Below, in pieces: positions 22,090 to 29,786 of a DNA stretch of 35,426 nucleotides. A program made the translations under genes and the position numbers. Under the pieces are notes generated by a model. The model searched no databases and was not told the DNA's origin. It saw only the letters and a program-made list of their open reading frames with translations. Source of the stretch: a virus. How positions within the stretch are numbered: position 1 is the first letter of the stretch; every line of letters starts with the position of its first letter. The stretch spans positions 1 to 35,426 of the IMG/VR virus record IMGVR_UViG_3300034072_000850; one strand, written 5' to 3'.

Positions 22090-23091
22090 ATGCGTGGAGC
22101 ATCCAAAGGCGGCATCGAACGGGCGCGAAGCCTGAGCGCGGAAGAGCGAACCATGATCGCAAGAGAAGCTGCCTCAGCAAGGTGGTTAAAGGCTAAATCG
22201 GTTCCTGATGGCGAGCTTCCTAGAGCCACGCATCAAGGCAAGGTCTTGCTCGGCGATGTTGAGCTTGATTGCTACGTTTTGGCTGACGGCCGACGGGTAA
22301 TCCATAAGCGTGGAATGGCAAAAGCACTTAACCTGAAGTCAGCGGGTGGAAATGCGTTTCTACGGTCGATGACTAGGAAAGGCATAGGATCCGAACTCGA
22401 TCAGAAATTGATCGAAACCATTGAAAATCCATTATTTTTTAAGCCTCTGACACAGGATTCGGCACACGGCTATGACGCAGATGTTTTGGTTGAGGTTTGC
22501 AAAGCAGTGCTTAGGGCGAAGGATGCTGGAAAACTAACGAAGTCGCAGGGATTTCTGGCAGCGCAGGCGAGTGTGCTGCTTAGTGCCTTTGCAAAGGTCG
22601 GTGTAGCTGCCCTCATTGATGAGGCTACTGGCTTCCAAGACATTAGAAGCCCAGATGCATTGCGGATTCTCGTCCAACAGTACATCGCCGCCGAAATGCG
22701 TGAATGGGAAAAGCAGTTCCCTGACGAATACTACGATCGTTTAAACGATCTTTACGGAAGCAAGAAGCGCACGAAAACCAACTCTGGTGCAGTAATTCAA
22801 AATAGACCGCAGCACTTCGCGCAGTTCACACGATCGTACGTGTACCATCCGCTTGAAGATGGTGCAGTTCTAGACGAGCTTGACCGGCTAAATCCAAAGG
22901 TGGGGCAATCTGGAAGCAGGAAGCGCCGCTTCCATCAGCACCTGTCAGAAGGATATGGTATTGAGAAGCTTAAACGCCAAATTCAAGAGGTGATGACACT
23001 CGCATCTGTTTCTGACAATATTTCACAATTTAGGAAGCTTTTTAAAAAGCGCTTCCCGAAAATTGGAGATCAACTCGATCTTGACGTTTGA
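22090..23091 (+). CDS. P63C-domain protein, probable moron
   Basis: A 333-residue protein on the opposite strand to the flanking portal and terminase genes. ATG 22090 is preferred because AGGGG lies 8 nt upstream; the in-frame GTG at 22057 abuts the -10 box. The N-terminal third has a KGGIERARSLSAEERTMIA helix and a predicted small beta/helix domain. The C-terminal part (PDEYYDRLNDLYG, FTRSYVYHPLEDGAVLDELDRLNP, HQHLSEGYGIEKLKRQI) matches phage P63C proteins of unknown function. The gene is visibly AT-richer than its neighbours, pointing to recent transfer. It could act in lysogeny, defence or as an antirepressor-like regulator. Confidence 0.85.
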   Translation: MRGASKGGIERARSLSAEERTMIAREAASARWLKAKSVPDGELPRATHQGKVLLGDVELDCYVLADGRRVIHKRGMAKALNLKSAGGNAFLRSMTRKGIGSELDQKLIETIENPLFFKPLTQDSAHGYDADVLVEVCKAVLRAKDAGKLTKSQGFLAAQASVLLSAFAKVGVAALIDEATGFQDIRSPDALRILVQQYIAAEMREWEKQFPDEYYDRLNDLYGSKKRTKTNSGAVIQNRPQHFAQFTRSYVYHPLEDGAVLDELDRLNPKVGQSGSRKRRFHQHLSEGYGIEKLKRQIQEVMTLASVSDNISQFRKLFKKRFPKIGDQLDLDV

Positions 23092-23105
23092 GGGTATAAC
23101 CAAGG

Positions 23106-24542
23106 TCACGTCAGGGCCTCTAGGCTATACCGCCCACCCAACGCCACCCCATCAAACGCCCGCGAAGTGCTATCCGCATCGTCATCATGCTTGGCCGTAG
23201 GGAAGTTCTCGAGTGCACTGAACCAGCGATCATTCCAGGGCGCGCGCAAGACGTCGACGTTGCCTGCCTCTGCCTGCGCTGAGAAGGGACTGAAGCGGGT
23301 GATCTTGTCGCCGGTCTCGGTGCTCGACCGGACGTTGTAGCCCGACAGCTTGAGCTTGAAGTTCGCAACTTGGCTCTTGCCTGCCTGTCCCGGATCCTGC
23401 GGAATGCTGATCTTGCAGCCCTTGCCGTCCTGAGAGGCCGTGTTCTGGATCAGCCGCTCGACGCCCGCAGGTGAGAGGCAATCGTTGTGGCTGTCGACTA
23501 CGATGTACCGCCCGCTCGGCATTCGCCCGATCTTGGTGCTTGATGTCGCATCGGGATCAGGGTTCTCGGCGGTGCGCTGTGTCGCGCCCAAGTCATACCC
23601 GCGACAGAACACGGTACCGGCCGGAACGGCGTCAACGACCTGGCACCATGCGCGCTGGAAATAGAGCCCCGCCGCAGGCCTGATCTTCCAGTTACCGCCA
23701 AGCAGGCGTTCGCGCTCGACCAGCGGCAGTGCAAGCAGCGACGCCATGTAGCCGGGGTCGGCTGCCATCAGCGCCTTGTTGTCGGTCAGCTTGGCTGGAA
23801 TGAACGTCAGCGACTTGGCGGGGATCGGGACCTGCTCGCCCGCGTCGTTGATCATCGTGTAGCAGGCGAGGTCTTCAGGGCTGTCGGCCCATTTCAGATC
23901 TTCGCCGACACGCACGAACCAGCGGACGACGCCAGAGCGCTCCGGAATCGGCAGGCCGGTGTCTTGATCAATCCACCAAGCAATCAGATCAGCAACCCAG
24001 CTATCGGCATCGGGGTTGCAGGTCGCGCGGATATACGGCCGGACACCACACATCGAGCGGTTGCGGCTGACCATGTACCAGAACTGCACGGCGCTGAAGT
24101 GTGTGAGCTCGTCGAAGCATATCAGCGGGATCTGGCTACCCTGCCAGTTGAAGCGGGTCTTGTCGTGTTCGAGGTGGGCAAAGCTGACTGACGAGCCCGA
24201 TGGGAACGACCACGACAGCGTGTGTTCCTTGGGCTCGCCGCCAACCTGCGGGTAAAGCACCGCGCTCTCATCCCAGAGACCGCCCTCGTTGCGGATCTGG
24301 ACCGTGGAGCGCCGGAAGAACACGGCGCCGAAGCCCGGATTGCTGATGTGCCGCATTGGCTCCATCAGCAGACCCCACGTCTTCCCACCGCCGGCACCAC
24401 CACCGTAGATCACGATGTCGGCAGGCGATGAAAGGAATGCGGTCTGTGGGCCGGGCTGAGGCTTGATCGTCTGGCCTTCGACGATCTGGGGGCCGCCGTT
24501 GTGGCCTAGGCCGGCAGTTGGGGTGGCTAGGGCAACGGTCAT
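23106..24542 (-). CDS. terL: Terminase large subunit
   Basis: A 478-residue DNA-packaging motor. Walker A is GGGAGGGKT (residues 47-55), Walker B is LICFDE near residue 142, and the C-terminal RNase H-like nuclease has its first Asp in CRGYDLGATQ and further acidic residues in RYIVVDSHND. The first 35 residues are a Gly/Pro-rich extension. ATG 24542 overlaps the small subunit stop (ATGA). The portal gene follows only after an inserted plus-strand gene. Confidence 0.93.
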   Translation of the reverse strand: MTVALATPTAGLGHNGGPQIVEGQTIKPQPGPQTAFLSSPADIVIYGGGAGGGKTWGLLMEPMRHISNPGFGAVFFRRSTVQIRNEGGLWDESAVLYPQVGGEPKEHTLSWSFPSGSSVSFAHLEHDKTRFNWQGSQIPLICFDELTHFSAVQFWYMVSRNRSMCGVRPYIRATCNPDADSWVADLIAWWIDQDTGLPIPERSGVVRWFVRVGEDLKWADSPEDLACYTMINDAGEQVPIPAKSLTFIPAKLTDNKALMAADPGYMASLLALPLVERERLLGGNWKIRPAAGLYFQRAWCQVVDAVPAGTVFCRGYDLGATQRTAENPDPDATSSTKIGRMPSGRYIVVDSHNDCLSPAGVERLIQNTASQDGKGCKISIPQDPGQAGKSQVANFKLKLSGYNVRSSTETGDKITRFSPFSAQAEAGNVDVLRAPWNDRWFSALENFPTAKHDDDADSTSRAFDGVALGGRYSLEALT

Positions 24543-25024
24543 TTCCCTGCGTCAGCGTCCCGACCATTCTCCGGCAGCGCAAAGATCGCGACAGCAGGCG
24601 GCGGTGCAGGAAGGTCTTTCCCGTCCTTGCCGGTCAGTTCGCGCCGGTTGGTGTAGGCGTTGCCCATCTCCTCGGCTGCCTGCTTGTTCAGCGCCGCAGC
24701 CAGCGGGTAGTTGCCCTTGCGCTCAGCGGCCTGCGCCATGCGATGCAGGGCACGTAAGCGGGTCGACCGATGCGCGATCGGAACCTGTGTCGCCTCGCTG
24801 ATGAAGCCCTTGCGTGATGCCTCGAAAATCTCCCGCCATTTGGTCGCGAGGTTGCGGCCTGCATGCTTCGTGGGATCGTGCGCCTCGACGACCTGGCGCG
24901 ATACTTCGCGGCCAAACTCTTCCTTGACTGCAGCGGCCACCTGGCTGGGCGTATCAAATGCCGCCAGCGCGTTGATAATAAAGCGTTTCACCTCGTCGGG
25001 GAGGGAAGGTTTTCTAGCTGCCAT
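24539..25024 (-). CDS. Terminase small subunit candidate (DUF2280)
   Basis: A 161-residue helical protein: PSLPDEVKRFIINALAAFDT, PSQVAAAVKEEFGREVSRQV, then HDPTKHAGRNLATKWREIFE. This matches the DUF2280 family, with an N-terminal helix-turn-helix and an oligomerisation region, found directly before large terminases. It should recognise the packaging site on the DNA. The Pro-rich tail before the stop would contact the large subunit. The packaging site itself was not located. Confidence 0.82.
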   Translation of the reverse strand: MAARKPSLPDEVKRFIINALAAFDTPSQVAAAVKEEFGREVSRQVVEAHDPTKHAGRNLATKWREIFEASRKGFISEATQVPIAHRSTRLRALHRMAQAAERKGNYPLAAALNKQAAEEMGNAYTNRRELTGKDGKDLPAPPPAVAIFALPENGRDADAGK

Positions 25025-25037
25025 AGTCAGGTGTCCG

Positions 25038-25655
25038 TCATGCTACCGCGCGCAGGCAGGTGCCACACGCTCCGGCGATTGATGCCATGCCGACCAGTGG
25101 CCCGCGCTTTGCCGCCTCGACCATATCCGTCACGCCAGCAGCTTGTGCTCCGTAGCGCTCGACCACTCCGACGAACTCCTCGACGTCATGGCCCCTGATC
25201 GCGAACACGGGCTGCCCCTCTTTATTGAATGCGGGCATGCCGTATCGATCGAGCTTCTGGGCGCAGTGGTAGAGCTCATGCTCGATGAGCGCGCAGAATG
25301 AGGCGTCGTCCATCGTTGCAGCCGCCGGTGCACTGAAGGTCAGCAGGAAGTCAGGAAGCTCACCGAACCACTCGACCACCTGTTGCGTAGCCCGAGCGCG
25401 CTGCCACTTTCCCATCGCCATAGGTGGCATCAGTTCGGCCTGGCCGATGACCGAGCGCATGTTCCGGCTGTTGTCGCAATTGGTCCAGAGCACGCCGAGG
25501 AACGCCTCTCTGAGGTGCGCATGATCAGCATTCGCGAGACGGCCGGTCTCCGCGATGAAGGTGTCGATGATCCAGCTCCTCAGGTCGTCGTCCGGCACGA
25601 ACAGATCGTTGACGATGTCTTCGATCAGTTCTTCGGGTGGAAGCGGTCGGCTCAT
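25038..25655 (-). CDS. Putative phage metallopeptidase (HExxH)
   Basis: A 205-residue protein with the zinc-binding motif HELYH at residues 126-130, in CALIEHELYHCAQ, followed by VFAIRGHDVEEFVGVVERYG, where His and Glu could complete the site. This resembles the putative phage metallopeptidase family encoded next to terminase genes. There is no export signal, so it acts inside the cell. Substrate and role are unknown. Start overlaps the previous gene (ATGA). Confidence 0.8.
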   Translation of the reverse strand: MSRPLPPEELIEDIVNDLFVPDDDLRSWIIDTFIAETGRLANADHAHLREAFLGVLWTNCDNSRNMRSVIGQAELMPPMAMGKWQRARATQQVVEWFGELPDFLLTFSAPAAATMDDASFCALIEHELYHCAQKLDRYGMPAFNKEGQPVFAIRGHDVEEFVGVVERYGAQAAGVTDMVEAAKRGPLVGMASIAGACGTCLRAVA

Positions 25656-25975
25656 TTCCCCCTCCTGGTCAAAGTCTGGCCCATGACATACCGCCGTCTG
25701 CGCTCCCGATCGGCAGGGCAGTGATCGCGCTCGGTGTGGAGTGCCTTAGGTCCGTTGATGCGAACATGCTCGGCCCGTGCGGCCTTGAGCTCGTCGCCAC
25801 CGCTCTCTGCCACCCAGCGCCGGATGCAGCGCCAGTTCGCGCGGTAGTGCTCCATGATCCCGTCCCAACCCATCGAGATGTAGATCTCGCGAAAGTCACG
25901 CGGGCAGGGGCGGCGGGGACGGATCAAGCCGGTGTCATGCATCCGGCCATCGGGGCGGCGTTTCTCGATGGTCAT
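25652..25975 (-). CDS. Small HTH-like protein, unknown function
   Basis: A 107-residue basic protein from ATG 25975 (an earlier GTG at 25981 is less likely because 25975 gives the ATGA overlap seen throughout). The segment REIYISMGWDGIMEHYRANW followed by RCIRRWVAESGG looks like a helix-turn-helix used for DNA or RNA recognition. The C-terminus is very Arg-rich. It could regulate or assist packaging, but I do not recognise the family with certainty. Confidence 0.6.
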   Translation of the reverse strand: MTIEKRRPDGRMHDTGLIRPRRPCPRDFREIYISMGWDGIMEHYRANWRCIRRWVAESGGDELKAARAEHVRINGPKALHTERDHCPADRERRRRYVMGQTLTRRGK

Positions 25976-26196
25976 GAGCACTGGCTCCTCCTCGCTTCGA
26001 TGTCCTTGATCAGGTCTGCGGCCAACTGGTTCGGCACGCGGCCTCGGAACTCGGGCCAGCGTGTGCGCATAGTGGCCACGGTCTCGGTTTCGGCTGCTGA
26101 CCAGAACTCGGTGAGGGCTTCGAGGTCGGTGACTTCGTGTTCGACGGGGCCGGTGTAGTAGGCGTCGGGGTCGAGCCAGAGCGCTTCGTCGATCAT
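25972..26196 (-). CDS. Small acidic protein, unknown function
   Basis: A 74-residue acidic protein, MIDEALWLDPDAYYTGPVEH at the start, without known motifs. GGAGGGG lies 7 nt before ATG 26196, so translation can begin here independently. It is the first gene of the packaging/late series downstream of the iteron region. The transcription signal for this series would lie in 26197-26499 or further upstream, but no clear sigma-70 promoter was seen. Confidence 0.6.
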   Translation of the reverse strand: MIDEALWLDPDAYYTGPVEHEVTDLEALTEFWSAAETETVATMRTRWPEFRGRVPNQLAADLIKDIEARRSQCS

Positions 26197-26245
26197 CCGA
26201 CTACCCCTCCGAGGCTGACTACGTGTCTACGGCTCGCGCGTGTAT

Positions 26246-26303
26246 CCTTCCCCAGCCCTCTTTTTTCTCTCTTTTCTTTTTTCTTAGATTTAAGAGTAGT
26301 AAT
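26246..26303. other. Pyrimidine/AT-rich tract, possible unwinding element
   Basis: The plus strand carries a long run of T and C (CCCTCTTTTTTCTCTCTTTT and on), then TTCTTAGATTTAAGAGTAGT. This is by far the most AT-rich stretch outside the moron and operator regions. It sits directly between the outer iteron and the main array, where a DNA unwinding element is expected. Confidence 0.45.
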
Positions 26304-26396
26304 AGTAGTCAGGGCCAGAGAACGGCGCATTTCTTCGGGTTTACGGGTGACTACAGGGTGACTACAAATGGGGGGATGACTACTGTAGTCAGACCT

Positions 26397-26433
26397 ACCG
26401 CCGTTCATCATCCCGGCGGTTTTTGTGAACGGC
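26397..26433. other. Competing hairpins within the iteron region
   Basis: ACCGCCG and CGGCGGT (26397-26403, 26414-26420) form a 7-bp stem followed by a run of T, so it could terminate rightward transcription. GCCGTTCA and TGAACGGC (26400-26407, 26426-26433) form an alternative 8-bp stem using some of the same bases. Such mutually exclusive structures may serve as a terminator or as a single-strand feature of an origin. Confidence 0.4.
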
Positions 26434-26499
26434 ATGACTACAGGGGGCACGTATAGGCGCACTGCTGTAGTCAGCCTGTAGTCAGGGGTGTAGTCAGGC

Positions 26500-27702
26500 C
26501 TATGCATTTGCAGGCCTGACATAAATGCGGACGGATCGGCGCTCGCCGCTTTCGTCTCGTTCCTTTCGGGGTCTACTCTCATAGCCAAGCCTGCGCAAGC
26601 AGGATGCGACGCGATCCTTGGCGCGGTCATCCATGCGTTCGCTGGGCACTCCGATGGCCTGCAGAGCTGCCGCGAGGGACGTAGTGTAGACGCCGTTGTC
26701 GATCAGTTTCGCCTCAAGCACCTCATCCCAGATGTCGTACTTTTCGCGCGACGCGACCTGGCGCGCCGCCAGCTTTTCCTGTTCGGCATCCAGCCACCAA
26801 GGTTCATCGGCGAGAAACGCACGGTAGGCTTCTGCCCAGATCTGGTCGCGCCGCGACATGATCAATTCGATGTCGACCTTCGTCACCTCAACAGGCCAGT
26901 AACGGCGATTGCCTGTCGCGTCGGTCAGGTATCCGCCTTCACCAGGGTTGATGGTCCCGAAGAATATACACTGTCTGGGGTGGTCGCTGGCCATCTTGGC
27001 GTATGGCAAGACGACACGGTCGGAGCGCATCGAGAGCATGCCCTTGACCGTGTTCTGATCTTTCTTTGCGATCGCAATGAACTCGGCCAGCTCAACAACC
27101 CATGCGCCCATCATGGCCATGACCATCTTGTTGTGCTGGTCGAAGAGGTTGACCGATTCGGCAGCCCAATCCTCGCCAAACAGAGCCGCAATTGCTGTTG
27201 ACTTCTTGAGGCCCTGATCGCCCTCAAGGACCAGAACGGTGTCTACCTTGCACCCCGGCTTGAATGCTCGCGCGACTGCCGCGATCAACGTCTTGCGGCC
27301 GACGGTGCGGACAAACTCGGCATCCGGCGCGCCGAGACAATTCTGCAGCCAGTGGTCGAGGCGCTTGGTCCCGTCCCATTTCAAGCTGCGCAGATAGTCG
27401 CGCACAGGGTGGTATGCGTTTTCGCGGGCGTGGCGCATGACCGCCGGCAGAAGATCGCTGACGTTCGGCTCGTACTGATGTGCTTCCAGTATCAGGCGGA
27501 TATCGACCATGTCATGATCGGTCAGCGGTGATCCATTCCACTCGGCGTGTTGTGCCAACTCATTCCAACGGATCGTGTTGCCTAGCTCGCGGACGTTTTT
27601 GAGGAAGATCATCAGGTTGGTGATGTTCTTCTTGTAGCCCTGCTTCGATGACTGCAGCCGCCCTTTCCATGCCTGCAGCTCAAACGTTTCTGCAGCCATC
27701 AT
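26500..27702 (-). CDS. VapE-type replicative primase-helicase protein
   Basis: A 400-residue protein of the virulence-associated E / D5-like SF3 helicase group. Walker A is GDQGLKKS (residues 161-168), Walker B is WVVELAEF (201-208), sensor FFGTIN (247-252), followed by the conserved DATGNRRYWPVEV. A short helical N-terminus carries YHPVRDYLRSLKWDGTKRLD, and the C-terminal 100 residues look like a winged-helix DNA-binding part. No primase active site is visible, so it is probably the helicase half. ATGATG overlaps the previous stop. The iteron region lies directly downstream, a likely binding target. Confidence 0.88.
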   Translation of the reverse strand: MMAAETFELQAWKGRLQSSKQGYKKNITNLMIFLKNVRELGNTIRWNELAQHAEWNGSPLTDHDMVDIRLILEAHQYEPNVSDLLPAVMRHARENAYHPVRDYLRSLKWDGTKRLDHWLQNCLGAPDAEFVRTVGRKTLIAAVARAFKPGCKVDTVLVLEGDQGLKKSTAIAALFGEDWAAESVNLFDQHNKMVMAMMGAWVVELAEFIAIAKKDQNTVKGMLSMRSDRVVLPYAKMASDHPRQCIFFGTINPGEGGYLTDATGNRRYWPVEVTKVDIELIMSRRDQIWAEAYRAFLADEPWWLDAEQEKLAARQVASREKYDIWDEVLEAKLIDNGVYTTSLAAALQAIGVPSERMDDRAKDRVASCLRRLGYESRPRKERDESGERRSVRIYVRPANA

Positions 27703-28352
27703 GCCGCGCTCCTGTTTTCGTTGAAGCAGCGCGGCAGACGAGCTGACTTGAGGATTGCTTTGTTCACACGCCTCGGATCGACACCGACGCAGCGGATCGC
27801 CTCAGGCAGCGCGGACGGCGCCCAAATGATGCTTTCCGGCGTGCCGATCATCAGCGCGCCAGGCACAACGTCAGCCTCCATCGGCTTAGCGGTCCATGCC
27901 GTGCGTAGCGTCTCCTGAAAGCGGACTGCGAAGGCGGCGCGGTTGCGTGCCCATTCGAGGAAAAAGGCGCGAGGGTCGGCAAACAGCGTTGCGGAATCGT
28001 CGCGCATGTCGCCGACCAGCTGCGGGTGAGGGTCATCGAGAACCTGCGCCGTGTTGGTCACGGGATCCCACTCGATAACCGTCTCGATGCCGAGCCAGTC
28101 GCGGTCGATTTCGGTCCCGATGGTGCGCGGGCAGGGGTAGGCGGCGAAGATTCGATGGCCCTTCTCAGTCTTGGCGTAGCGGAAGGGCATCAGGGCGAAG
28201 AAGGCGGCGTATTCGCTGCGGTCTATGTTGAGCGCTCGAGCGATTGCTGGATGGTTGAACGGCTGTTCCCACCAGAACTTTGCCGGCGTCTCTTTCCCGA
28301 TCGCGTAGAGGTAGGCCCAGAGCGCGTTCGCCTCGGCAAGGGCGTCATGCAT
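27699..28352 (-). CDS. Replication-operon protein of unknown function
   Basis: A 217-residue protein starting at ATG 28352, which overlaps the nuclease gene by 8 bp; a longer in-frame start upstream would overlap it by about 80 bp. Segments include AKFWWEQPFNHPAIARALNI, FRYAKTEKGHRIFAAYPCPR, and a C-terminal ARLPRCFNENRSAA. It has no motif that I know. Proteins between VRR-NUC and VapE genes may be primase-like or regulatory, but this is only neighbourhood inference. Confidence 0.6.
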   Translation of the reverse strand: MHDALAEANALWAYLYAIGKETPAKFWWEQPFNHPAIARALNIDRSEYAAFFALMPFRYAKTEKGHRIFAAYPCPRTIGTEIDRDWLGIETVIEWDPVTNTAQVLDDPHPQLVGDMRDDSATLFADPRAFFLEWARNRAAFAVRFQETLRTAWTAKPMEADVVPGALMIGTPESIIWAPSALPEAIRCVGVDPRRVNKAILKSARLPRCFNENRSAA

Positions 28353-28674
28353 CGAGCAGCCCCTCCATCTTGAGCCGGTCGGCAACGTCGTCGACACTGT
28401 GCGCGGCGAAAGCGACCCCACCAGCACGGTTCACGGCATTTGCGAACTTGATCTGATCAGGCTTCAACCGGTCCTTGCCCGTCTTGGCGTCGATCCAGAC
28501 CGCACGGCCACGGATCGTCGCCGAGATGTCGAGCGCACCCTTGGTGCCGAACTTGGCCGGGCGGCCATCGCGGGTGTAGAGCAGGCCGGGGGTGTCGACG
28601 GGTACCGAGAAGCCGCCGATCTGGCTGATGTAGAGGCGGATTTCGTGGACGAGGTCGGTGTGGCGTTGGGTCAC
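28345..28674 (-). CDS. VRR-NUC domain nuclease
   Basis: A 109-residue PD-(D/E)xK-type nuclease. The core KFGTKGALDISATIRGRAVW is followed by IDAKTGKDRLKPDQIKFANA, giving Asp, a second Asp and Lys of the active site and the conserved Gln of the last helix. VRR-NUC enzymes cut branched DNA structures and are common in phage replication operons. GTG start at 28674 overlaps the helicase stop (GTGA). Confidence 0.85.
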   Translation of the reverse strand: MTQRHTDLVHEIRLYISQIGGFSVPVDTPGLLYTRDGRPAKFGTKGALDISATIRGRAVWIDAKTGKDRLKPDQIKFANAVNRAGGVAFAAHSVDDVADRLKMEGLLDA

Positions 28675-29786
28675 TGGATCACCGTCACCTTCTCCGCGGC
28701 GCGGGTAACTGCGGTGTAAAGCCAGTTCGAACGAGCCTCGCGGAATGCGCCGCTTTCGTCGAAGATGATCACGTCATCCCACTGGCTACCTTGGCTCTTG
28801 TGGCACGTGATCGCCCATCCGAACGTGAACTCGTCGTATTTGCGGCGCTCGCGCCACTCGATCTTGTGCTCGGCGCCCACGAAAAACTCTTCGGCGACTT
28901 CGAGTGTAAGCGGATCGCGGTCCTCATCCAGCGAGCTCGCCTCAATCGACAGGCAGCCGAACTTGTCGCCGACGGAATCGGCCATCCACATTCCGCCGTT
29001 GAAGATCTGCTTGTCGCGCTTGTTCTTGAGGCAGATGAGACGGTCGCCTGCTGTCGGGTGCCATTCCTCAGCCTTGCCGTGCAGGCCCTTGAGCGCGCGC
29101 ATGCGGCGATTGTAGGCAATGCGCGTGCGGTTGAGCCCGCAGAGCAACTGGTCAGCGCCGAGTACGAGTTCACGAAGCCGGTCATGGCCGATGTCAGTCC
29201 GGCTCGTGACGAGGCTGTCCCCATAGGTTCCGCACTGCAGGCGATTACCCTCACGGATCTCCATGCTCATCCGAATGATGGGGTTGTCCTGCGCTTGCCG
29301 GTGCACCTCAGTCAGCATCACGTCCGGCGCGCAGTTGATGAAGAAACCTTCGTCCTTCACCGGCGGCAACTGAGCGGGGTCGCCAAGCACAAGGATGCGC
29401 TTGCCGAAGGTTAGCAGGTCTTTTGCCAACTCCTCGCCGACCATGGACACCTCGTCCACGATGAGGAGCTTGGCGTCGGAAAGATCGCTTTCCGGATTGA
29501 GGCTGAACGTCGCCTCACCGGTGCGCTCGTTTACGTCGACCTTGTAGATAAGGCTGTGAATTGTTGACGCGCCCTCGCAGCCCTTCTTGCGCAGAACCAG
29601 CGCCGCCTTGCCGGTGAAAGTAGCATACAGAACCGTGCCCTTGACCGTCGCCGCGAGTTCCTTGGCAAGCGTGGTCTTGCCGGTGCCTGCGTAGCCGAAC
29701 AGGCGGAATACCTGCTTGCCGCGAGGGTCTTTGAGCCAAGCCTTCACGTCGGCAATGGCGCGCTCTTGTTGAGGTGACCAGCTCAT
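28671..29786 (-). CDS. RecD-like SF1 DNA helicase
   Basis: A 371-residue helicase from ATG 29786, overlapping the SF2 helicase stop (ATGA). Walker A is GYAGTGKT (31-38), Walker B IVDEVSM (near 109-115), motif III GDPAQLPPV (135-143), and the C-terminal UvrD_C_2 signature WAITCHKSQGSQWDDVI near the end. It lacks the long N-terminal domain of cellular RecD2, as is usual in phages. It would unwind or remodel DNA at the fork with the neighbouring helicases. Confidence 0.9.
   Translation of the reverse strand: MSWSPQQERAIADVKAWLKDPRGKQVFRLFGYAGTGKTTLAKELAATVKGTVLYATFTGKAALVLRKKGCEGASTIHSLIYKVDVNERTGEATFSLNPESDLSDAKLLIVDEVSMVGEELAKDLLTFGKRILVLGDPAQLPPVKDEGFFINCAPDVMLTEVHRQAQDNPIIRMSMEIREGNRLQCGTYGDSLVTSRTDIGHDRLRELVLGADQLLCGLNRTRIAYNRRMRALKGLHGKAEEWHPTAGDRLICLKNKRDKQIFNGGMWMADSVGDKFGCLSIEASSLDEDRDPLTLEVAEEFFVGAEHKIEWRERRKYDEFTFGWAITCHKSQGSQWDDVIIFDESGAFREARSNWLYTAVTRAAEKVTVIQ

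Larger units (their letters stand above)
26216..26496. repeat. TGACTAC iteron array, candidate replication origin
   Basis: Ten exact copies of TGACTAC lie here. Five are on the plus strand (starting 26216, 26348, 26359, 26377, 26435) and five are inverted (starting 26305, 26385, 26467, 26478, 26490). Most extend to TGACTACAGG. Groups are spaced 11-12 bp (one helical turn), and 26377-26391 is a perfect 15-bp palindrome. A pyrimidine/AT-rich stretch (about 26246-26303) lies beside them. With a VapE-type helicase and a DnaA-like protein in the adjoining operon, this fits an iteron origin with an unwinding region. It could instead be an operator array. Confidence 0.6.

Noticed and set aside
25688-25700. 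ACCGCCGTCT, a near match to the 13-bp element
   Set aside because: It lies inside a coding region away from any start codon and loses the conserved flank, so it is probably chance.
26394-26407. CTACCGCCGTTCA in the iteron region as a seventh element copy
   Set aside because: It has an inserted base and different flank, and forms part of a hairpin; distance to the next start is about 200 nt.
26193-26630. A 145-codon minus-strand frame through the iteron region
   Set aside because: Its stop does overlap the next start, but the protein is a read-through of the TGACTAC repeats plus a Lys/Arg-rich run, it overlaps the helicase gene by 131 bp, and no start has a ribosome site.
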